A stretch of DNA of 35,203 nt from an uncultured marine group I thaumarchaeote (lineage in GTDB: Archaea > Thermoproteota > Nitrososphaeria > Nitrososphaerales > Nitrosopumilaceae). Below the pieces are notes generated by a model. That model made no database searches, was not told where the DNA came from, and was given only the letters and a program-made list of their open reading frames with translations. The stretch is taken from contig CACFJZ010000005.1 in assembly GCA_902566725.1 (NCBI GenBank), positions 1 through 35,203 on the forward strand. The letters are read 5' to 3'. The position numbers were made by a program, and so were the translations under genes. This document shows positions 30,150-35,203 of the stretch, in pieces (the first letter of the stretch is position 1; every line of letters begins with the position of its first letter).

Positions 30150-30158
30150 GCTTATTTA
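30150..30158 (+). promoter_or_regulatory. TATA box of bioB-bioF
   Basis: GCTTATTTACC-like element (core 30150-30158) is centred about 26 nt upstream of the bioB ATG at 30180. Confidence 0.6.
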
Positions 30159-30179
30159 CCGAATTTTTTACTTTGGATT

Positions 30180-31160
30180 ATGGAAAATGAAATACAGTTA
30201 ATCCAAAATTGTAAAGAAATGGTACTTAGAAATCAGCATCTTGATGCCAATTTGGTAAACAAACTATTCAATGTAGAAGATAAAATTCTCAGTCAATTAT
30301 CAGATGCTGCAAATGAAATTACACGAACATTTCAAGGATCAAAAATAGATGTAGAACAGTTAGCAAATATTAAGAAAAATTATTGTAGTGAAGATTGTAC
30401 ATTTTGTAGTCAATCAGCATTTTTTGATACAGGTATTGACAAATATCAGTTAATGTCTGCTGAAGAAGTTGTTAGACAAGCTACAGATGCAAAAAATGCA
30501 GGAGCGCATTCATACTGTCTAGTTGCTGCATGGAGAGAGCCATCAAATGAAGATTTTAAGAAGGTGTGTCACATTATTGAAGAAGTTAATGAAAAAGTTG
30601 GAATATCAATAGAATGTAGTTTGGGATTTTTGACTGTACAACAAGCAACAAAATTAAAAGAATTAGGAGTTATTCGATATAATCACAATCTGGAAACAGC
30701 AGAGTCAAAATTCCCTGAAATCTGTACAACCCATACATACCAAGATAGAATTGATACACTTCATACAGCAAGAAAAGCAGGATTAGAATTGTGTACGGGA
30801 GGAATTATAGGAATGGGAGAAACAAGGGCACAGAGAGAAGAATTAGTCCAAGCAATATCCAAGTTGAATCCTGAAGAAGTTACAGTAAATTTACTTGTTC
30901 CATTTCCAGGAACACCGTTAGAACTTCAAACACCATTAAGTTTAGAAGAAATTCTTAGAACATTTGCAGTTTTAAGATTTTTACTTCCAAAAAGCATCAT
31001 TAAAATTTCAGGGGGAAGAGAAGTTAATCTCAATGATGACGGAAAAGAATTACTTCTAAGTGGCGCTAATGGAATTATCAGTGCAGGATATCTCACATTA
31101 GATGGAAATTCCATGCAAAAAGATGTAAAAATGATTAAAGAGATTGATCTTGAAGCCTAA
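30180..31160 (+). CDS. bioB: Biotin synthase (BioB)
   Basis: A radical-SAM enzyme that inserts sulfur into dethiobiotin in the last step of biotin synthesis. The 326-residue protein has the [4Fe-4S] motif C69-x3-C73-x2-C76 (NYCSEDCTFCSQSA), YNHNLETAESKFPEI, GGIIGMGETRAQR, and KISGGREVNLND near the C-terminus. These include the conserved Asn and Arg ligands of BioB. Length and motifs are standard. It is first in the plus-strand arm of the divergent biotin locus, with its own TATA box and the operator, and overlaps bioF by 17 bases. Confidence 0.96.
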   Translation: MENEIQLIQNCKEMVLRNQHLDANLVNKLFNVEDKILSQLSDAANEITRTFQGSKIDVEQLANIKKNYCSEDCTFCSQSAFFDTGIDKYQLMSAEEVVRQATDAKNAGAHSYCLVAAWREPSNEDFKKVCHIIEEVNEKVGISIECSLGFLTVQQATKLKELGVIRYNHNLETAESKFPEICTTHTYQDRIDTLHTARKAGLELCTGGIIGMGETRAQREELVQAISKLNPEEVTVNLLVPFPGTPLELQTPLSLEEILRTFAVLRFLLPKSIIKISGGREVNLNDDGKELLLSGANGIISAGYLTLDGNSMQKDVKMIKEIDLEA

Positions 31161-32280
31161 ATTTGGCATAATTGAAAAAAAAATTAGCGTAATAAAGAAG
31201 AATAACCTATTACGTAATCTTCAAGATAGTAGAGTTGAGAAACAGTATATTTTTCAAAATGGACAAAAACTTCTAAATTTTTCATCAAATGATTATCTAG
31301 GAATAAAACCAAGTAAAATAAGACATACGCAATTTCAATCAAGTTCCAGACTTGTTTCTGGGAATGACTCTAGTTTTTCAATTCTTGAAAAGAAACTCTC
31401 TAAACATAAATCTCAAGAAAAAACAATAATCTTTCCAACAGGTTACATGGCAAACATTGGAACAATTTCATCAATTGTAGATAAAGAGAGTACAATATTC
31501 AGTGACGAATTAAACCATGCAAGTATCGTCGAGGCATGTAAATTATCTAGTGCAAAGATCAAAATTTTCAAACATAACAATATGGAAGATTTAGAACGAA
31601 AAATTCGTAGCACAAATGGCAAAAAAGTAATCATTACCGAAGGAATATTCAGTATGGATGGAGACTGGTCACAGTTAGATCAAATATCAGAATTAGCAGA
31701 AAAACACGGAATTATTACAATTTTAGATGATGCTCACGGAGATTTTGTTTTAGGTAGAGATGGAAGGGGAACCTCAAATTTTTTTAATGTTGAAAAAAAA
31801 ATTGATTTGTACGTCAGCAGTCTTAGTAAGGGATTAGGAAGTTTTGGAGGATATGCATCAGGTAAAAAAAGTCTAATTGATTTATGTATTAACACATCAA
31901 GGACATTCATATACACATCTGCATTACCGGCGTCTATCAATCAATATTCACTTGACAGATTAGAATTAGATAGAGAATCATATAGAAAAAAATTGTGGGA
32001 CAAAATTAATCTATTTCATAAAAGGCTAGAAGAGATAGAACTACCAACAAATTCAACAAGCCAAATAATTCCAATAGTTATTGGAAAAGAGAAGACAGCA
32101 GTTGAATTTTCAAAATTTTTAAAGAAAAATGGAATATTTGCTCAGGCAATTCGATATCCAACAGTAAAAAAAGGAGAAGCACGAATTAGAATTTCAATAA
32201 CAGGATGGCTTTCAGAAAATGAGATAGAATATTCAGTACAAATTTTAGAAAAAGCTAAGAGAAAGTTTAATCTCAAATAA
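31144..32280 (+). CDS. bioF: 8-amino-7-oxononanoate synthase (BioF)
   Basis: An alpha-oxoamine synthase that condenses L-alanine with a pimeloyl thioester to 8-amino-7-oxononanoate. The 378-residue protein shows FSSNDYLGIKP, FPTGYMANIGTIS, ILDDAHGDFVLG and the PLP lysine in SSLSKGLGSFGGYASG. No ATG is available near the N-terminus. The start is TTG at 31144 or TTG at 31150, both within the end of bioB, so it is translationally coupled to bioB. 2-amino-3-ketobutyrate ligase is a related alternative, but the biotin context decides for BioF. Confidence 0.94.
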   Translation: MILKPKFGIIEKKISVIKKNNLLRNLQDSRVEKQYIFQNGQKLLNFSSNDYLGIKPSKIRHTQFQSSSRLVSGNDSSFSILEKKLSKHKSQEKTIIFPTGYMANIGTISSIVDKESTIFSDELNHASIVEACKLSSAKIKIFKHNNMEDLERKIRSTNGKKVIITEGIFSMDGDWSQLDQISELAEKHGIITILDDAHGDFVLGRDGRGTSNFFNVEKKIDLYVSSLSKGLGSFGGYASGKKSLIDLCINTSRTFIYTSALPASINQYSLDRLELDRESYRKKLWDKINLFHKRLEEIELPTNSTSQIIPIVIGKEKTAVEFSKFLKKNGIFAQAIRYPTVKKGEARIRISITGWLSENEIEYSVQILEKAKRKFNLK

Positions 32281-32385
32281 TTAACGCATCATATCAAAGC
32301 CGCCCATCATAGGAGAGCCAGCAATAAATGCGCCAATAATTATTACACCAAGAAGTCCAATAACAACATAAAATCGGCGATTCAT
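32281..32385 (-). CDS. Very small membrane protein, 34 residues
   Basis: An ATG-to-TAA frame on the minus strand encodes MNRRFYVVIGLLG followed by a hydrophobic run (VIIIGAFIAGS) and a Met/Gly-rich tail (PMMGGFDMMR). It is one transmembrane helix with positive residues at the N-terminus, giving a cytosolic N-terminus. A TATA-like TTTTTATTC is centred about 25 nt upstream. Its stop abuts that of bioF without a gap, as do the stops of other convergent genes here. Function unknown. The Met-rich C-terminus could bind copper; it lies next to ccdA. Confidence 0.6.
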   Translation of the reverse strand: MNRRFYVVIGLLGVIIIGAFIAGSPMMGGFDMMR

Positions 32386-32427
32386 ATGGAAAACTAAATG
32401 TGCTAGAATAAAAACTCACTGTGTTAG

Positions 32428-32441
32428 GATTTTATAAAATC
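32428..32441. promoter_or_regulatory. Palindromic TATA box of ccdA
   Basis: GATTTTATAAAATC is a perfect 14-bp palindrome whose core TTTTATAAAA is centred about 24 nt upstream of the GTG at 32458. It could serve as a TATA box in either direction. Confidence 0.55.
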
Positions 32442-32457
32442 AAGATGAATTAGTAAT

Positions 32458-33186
32458 GTGACGGAAGTTTCAATAGTTATTGCATTTTTAGCAGGAATTG
32501 GCTCATTTTTTGCACCATGTATACTTCCAATGGTTCCAGCATTTTTAGCATATATTTCAGGAACCACATTATCAGAAGTCAAAACAAAAGACAGTGTGAT
32601 TTCTATAAACAAATCAAATGTTTTGCTTAATTCCATATTTTTTGTCTTGGGTTTTTCTGTGGTATTTTCTGCATTAGGTGTTGCAATAAATTCAGTATTT
32701 TCTGAAAGTGCAAGTCAAATTATAACTGAGTTTAATCAAATTGGAGGAATAATTATAATTGGTTTTGGCATATACATGATTCTAACTCATAAAATTAGAA
32801 TTCTTAATGTTGAAAAGAAGATATTTCCAAAGAGTGCAGGAGCTCGATTTCCAGTATCATTTTTGTTTGGAATGGCATTCGCTGCAGGATGGACCCCGTG
32901 TGTAGGTCCAATTTTAGGCACAATAATTACATTAGCAGCAACATCACCATCCATTTCATTTAATCTGTTACTTGCATATTCTTTAGGAATAGGAATTCCA
33001 TTTGTAATAATGGGCGCATTAATTTCCAAATCAAGTAGGATTATTGGCAGAGTTACAAATCATTTAAAATATTATACAGTTCTCTTTGGAATTGTAATTA
33101 TAGTTCTAGGAATACTTGTATTTTTTAATCAATTGGTTTTAATTGCAAATTTTCCACTTCTAAATGAACTAATACTAATGGGTTAA
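32458..33186 (+). CDS. ccdA: CcdA-type cytochrome c biogenesis / DsbD-like membrane protein
   Basis: A 242-residue, six-span membrane protein of the CcdA/DsbD-beta family, which carries electrons from cytosolic thioredoxin across the membrane. The redox cysteines are C21 in SFFAPCILPMVPAFL and C148 in AAGWTPCVGPILG. The start is GTG; the overlapping ATG at 32456 is followed at once by TGA. The next gene encodes a thioredoxin-like protein one base later, the natural electron acceptor. Likely targets are cytochrome c, copper-site maturation or disulfide isomerisation outside the membrane. Confidence 0.94.
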   Translation: MTEVSIVIAFLAGIGSFFAPCILPMVPAFLAYISGTTLSEVKTKDSVISINKSNVLLNSIFFVLGFSVVFSALGVAINSVFSESASQIITEFNQIGGIIIIGFGIYMILTHKIRILNVEKKIFPKSAGARFPVSFLFGMAFAAGWTPCVGPILGTIITLAATSPSISFNLLLAYSLGIGIPFVIMGALISKSSRIIGRVTNHLKYYTVLFGIVIIVLGILVFFNQLVLIANFPLLNELILMG

Positions 33187-33187
33187 A

Positions 33188-34276
33188 ATGAAAAAAGAAT
33201 ACAAATACGCATCAATATTTTTTGCAATAATTGCAGTAGGGATATTTTCAATATCATATTATTATGAAGAAATAGATCTGAAGAGAACCACAACAGATGA
33301 CATTGTAATTGAAGATAAAACATTTCTAAGAAAATCACCAGAACTACAAGGGATATCTGGATACATCAATACTTCTCAGGAAGAAATAGACAAACAGTTA
33401 GAAGGAAAAGTTGTGCTGTATGATTTTTGGACATACAGTTGTATTAATTGTATCAGAACTCTTCCACACCTTACGGCATGGGATGAGAAATATTCCGATG
33501 AAGGTTTAGTAATTTTAGGAATTCATACGCCAGAATTTGAATTTGAGAAAAAATTTGAGAATGTAGTTTTTGCTACTGAAAAATTTGGAATAGAATATCC
33601 AGTCATACAAGATAACGAAAAAGAGATCTGGAATGACTTTCAAAACAGATACTGGCCAAGAAAGTACATTGCGGATCATGAAGGATACATAAGATTCGAT
33701 CATATTGGGGAAGGTGCATACAAAGAAACAGAAGAAGTGATTCAGTTACTTTTGAAAGAAAGAGCCAATACAATCGGAGAGGTAGTTGAAGAAAAAGAAT
33801 TAGTGAATCTAGATGAATTTAGACATGCAACCTTTAGAACACCAGAATTATACTTTGGTTATAAATTTGCAGAGGGCCGCAATCAATTAGGTAATGAAGA
33901 AGGTTTTTCAAAAAATAGGATAGTAGACTTTCAATTACCAGAACAATTCAAACAACATTATTTCTACATGGAAGGCATGTGGGAAAATAATAAAGACGGA
34001 ATGAAACTTGTGGGCGATGCTGGAAAAATTGTATTAAATTTTAATGCAAAACAGGTAAACATTGTTGCAGATGGAAATACGATTTTAAAGATAGAATATG
34101 ACGGAGGCATCATTCCAATAGATTCAAGAGGTTATGATATTGAGCCTAATGGGAAAGTCATAATTTCAGAGCCAAGATTGTACAATTTAATAGAATTAGA
34201 CCAAGAAGGACCTCATGAGATTATTATCGAAGTAACTGGGCCAGATTTTGAAATATTCACATTTACTTTTGGATAA
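33188..34276 (+). CDS. DipZ-like membrane-anchored thioredoxin-family protein
   Basis: A 362-residue protein: N-terminal signal anchor (about 7-26), extracytoplasmic TlpA/DipZ-type thioredoxin domain (about 50-195) with the redox pair C85-I-N-C88 in FWTYSCINCIRTLPHL, and a C-terminal beta-rich domain (about 215-362) like the DipZ C-terminal carbohydrate-binding-like domain. In bacteria the CcdA and thioredoxin parts are fused in DipZ; here they are two adjacent genes (one base apart), so they probably act as one electron-transfer unit. The CcdA neighbour and the cysteine motif make reductase activity likely. Confidence 0.9.
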   Translation: MKKEYKYASIFFAIIAVGIFSISYYYEEIDLKRTTTDDIVIEDKTFLRKSPELQGISGYINTSQEEIDKQLEGKVVLYDFWTYSCINCIRTLPHLTAWDEKYSDEGLVILGIHTPEFEFEKKFENVVFATEKFGIEYPVIQDNEKEIWNDFQNRYWPRKYIADHEGYIRFDHIGEGAYKETEEVIQLLLKERANTIGEVVEEKELVNLDEFRHATFRTPELYFGYKFAEGRNQLGNEEGFSKNRIVDFQLPEQFKQHYFYMEGMWENNKDGMKLVGDAGKIVLNFNAKQVNIVADGNTILKIEYDGGIIPIDSRGYDIEPNGKVIISEPRLYNLIELDQEGPHEIIIEVTGPDFEIFTFTFG

Positions 34277-34303
34277 TAGGCTTCAGCAAGAGAGTTACTT
34301 AAG

Positions 34304-34334
34304 AAAAATTGATCCATTTAGATCAATTTTTTTT
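34304..34334 (+). terminator. Hairpin plus T-run terminator after the DipZ-like gene
   Basis: AAAAATTGATC (34304-34314), loop CATTTA, GATCAATTTTT (34321-34331) form a perfect 11-bp stem continuing into a run of eight Ts (34327-34334). It resembles a factor-independent terminator and lies 27 bases after the stop codon, just before the cdvB TATA box. T-runs alone can stop archaeal RNA polymerase. Confidence 0.7.
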
Positions 34335-34342
34335 AGTCGTTC

Positions 34343-34349
34343 TATAAAA
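34343..34349 (+). promoter_or_regulatory. TATA box of the CdvB paralog gene
   Basis: TATAAAA is centred 27 nt upstream of the ATG at 34373 and overlaps an upstream in-frame ATG at 34349, which argues that the latter is not the start. Confidence 0.65.
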
Positions 34350-34372
34350 TGTCAAATTTTTTAGTTTCTTAC

Positions 34373-35029
34373 ATGGTATCATTCTCTGAAAAATGGAATG
34401 TTCTAAAGAATAAAGAGACCCTATCCCAGAAATTTATGGGTACTGTAAAACCAGAAGCGCCATTAAAACACAGATTAGACGTAGCACAAAAGAAATTAGA
34501 AATGCAGATAACCAAATTAGGCCAGACAGAGCAAAAATTAAAACAAAAAGATGCAATGTTTATGGATAAAATTGTAGAAGCAACAAAAGTAAACAATCAA
34601 TCATATGCAAAAATGTATGCAAATGAATTAGCAGAAATTAGGAAAACAAACAAGACAGTTAGTAATGCAAAATTATCAATGGAACAAGTTCAGATTAGAT
34701 TAAACACAGTATCCGAATTAGGAGATGTAGTAGTTACACTAAGTCCATGTATGTCACTTATCAAAGGATTGAGTACTTCGTTAGGAGGAATGATGCCTGA
34801 AGTAGCAGATTCAATGCAAGACCTATCAAGCATGTTAGGAGATATTGTCACAGGATCAACCATAAACCATGAAGGAACAATGGGTGAATTTACTACATCA
34901 AACAATGAAGCACAATCAATACTAGATGAAGCACAAGCAATGGTAGAAGGTCAAACAAGACAAAGTATGCCAGAACCACCAGTCAGCAATAGTATTGAAG
35001 ACATTCTAAAAGAAAGAGAAGCAATTTAA
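34373..35029 (+). CDS. cdvB: ESCRT-III-like cell division protein, CdvB paralog
   Basis: A 218-residue Snf7/CdvB-family protein that forms membrane-remodelling filaments in archaeal cytokinesis. The N-terminal region is basic and rich in helices (KNKETLSQKFMGTVKPEAPLKHRLDVAQKKLEMQITKLGQTEQKLKQKD), followed by ESCRT-III helices alpha 3-5 (about 72-150, SMEQVQIRLNTVSELGDVV; MMPEVADSMQDLSSMLGDIV). The C-terminal tail has a Pro-rich MPEPPVSN stretch and EDILKERE, possible MIM-type contacts with the CdvC ATPase. The start at 34373 is preferred over 34349 because of the TATA box. No cdvA or cdvC lies nearby, so it is one of the stand-alone paralogs. Confidence 0.85.
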   Translation: MVSFSEKWNVLKNKETLSQKFMGTVKPEAPLKHRLDVAQKKLEMQITKLGQTEQKLKQKDAMFMDKIVEATKVNNQSYAKMYANELAEIRKTNKTVSNAKLSMEQVQIRLNTVSELGDVVVTLSPCMSLIKGLSTSLGGMMPEVADSMQDLSSMLGDIVTGSTINHEGTMGEFTTSNNEAQSILDEAQAMVEGQTRQSMPEPPVSNSIEDILKEREAI

Positions 35030-35203
35030 TTTTTTTTCTCTATCTCTTGAAGTAATTTTTTGATTCTAGAAATAGTAGGATAACTATACCCTCTTTTTCG
35101 ATAATTCTTTATCATTAATTTCCAATTATTGAGTCGCCAATTGGCTTGTTCAGGCGTTATTGAGTGAACCTCATTATTGATTATACTTTTTCTACCAACT
35201 TTA
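35026..35203 (-). CDS. C-terminal end of a gene running out of the window
   Basis: The last 58 codons of a minus-strand gene, whose start lies beyond the window. The visible part is basic and includes two tryptophans (PEQANWRLNNWKLMIKNYRKRG) and a helical end (TISRIKKLLQEIEKKN). It could be a nucleic-acid-binding segment, but no family is recognised. Its stop overlaps the CdvB stop by sharing TTAA (35026-35029). Confidence 0.65.
   Translation of the reverse strand, partial: KVGRKSIINNEVHSITPEQANWRLNNWKLMIKNYRKRGYSYPTISRIKKLLQEIEKKN

Noticed and set aside
34349-34372. Upstream ATG for the CdvB paralog
   Set aside because: It overlaps the TATAAAA box that is ideally spaced for the ATG at 34373.

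Overview
The window looks like the chromosome of an ammonia-oxidising-type thaumarchaeon (Nitrososphaerota, probably the Nitrosopumilus/Nitrosarchaeum side). Supporting evidence is an AT-rich, very compact layout, an ESCRT-III/CdvB division protein, an Hjc resolvase, an archaeal type II GAPDH, a GatCAB amidotransferase, a tRNA-Phe without encoded CCA, and promoters in which a TATA box sits about 25-27 nt upstream of the start codon, as expected for leaderless archaeal mRNAs. Internal operon genes sometimes carry a Shine-Dalgarno site instead, for example GGAGGTG before gatB. I see no rRNA, insertion sequence, CRISPR array, prophage or origin. No gene-free stretch exceeds 300 bases; the longest are 12113-12280 and 22742-22890, both described below.

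Layout. 91-3209: gatC-gatA-gatB operon for tRNA-dependent Asn/Gln formation. 3212-5144 (minus): hypothetical gene, an ornithine-cyclodeaminase-like LOR/SDH protein and hisI. 5187-7339: small hypothetical genes, an HD phosphohydrolase, a TPR protein and a cobalamin adenosyltransferase. 7381-7454: tRNA-Phe. 7586-9590: a lysine-repeat protein, two stand-alone Lrp/AsnC effector-domain proteins, small unknowns and two proteins under 60 residues (8758-8937, 9441-9590). 9580-12112: class III nucleotidyl cyclase, SAM methyltransferase and an unknown coiled-coil protein. 12281-15276: ilvA, purE, purK. 15337-19525: membrane protein, mini zinc-finger protein, DedA, then a tight four-gene operon of sugar nucleotidyltransferase, LLM flavin oxidoreductase, thiolase and DUF35 protein. 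19584-21284: hjc and small unknowns. 21398-25185: thrC, a CNNM/CorC-type protein and gap. 25258-28103: membrane-anchored DsbA-like protein, HMG-CoA synthase and an unknown partner. 28077-32280: divergent biotin locus bioA-bioD / bioB-bioF. 32281-34276: 34-residue membrane peptide, CcdA and a DipZ-like thioredoxin. 34373-35029: CdvB paralog. 35026-35203: end of a partial gene.

Main biological themes are amino-acid metabolism (Asn/Gln, His, Thr to 2-oxobutyrate, possibly Pro), purine step 6 (PurK+PurE), cofactors (biotin, adenosylcobalamin), isoprenoid precursors (HMG-CoA synthase) and extracytoplasmic thiol redox (DsbA-like, CcdA, DipZ-like).

The most notable observations are: a BirA-type operator (GTTAACC-N14-GGTTAAC) placed between the divergent bioA and bioB TATA boxes; the uncharacterised nucleotidyltransferase/LLM/thiolase/DUF35 operon; a strong structured element at 12113-12156; palindromes sitting on or next to promoters of a mini zinc-finger gene, thrC and the cyclase; and four genes below 60 residues, each supported by promoter or overlap evidence.
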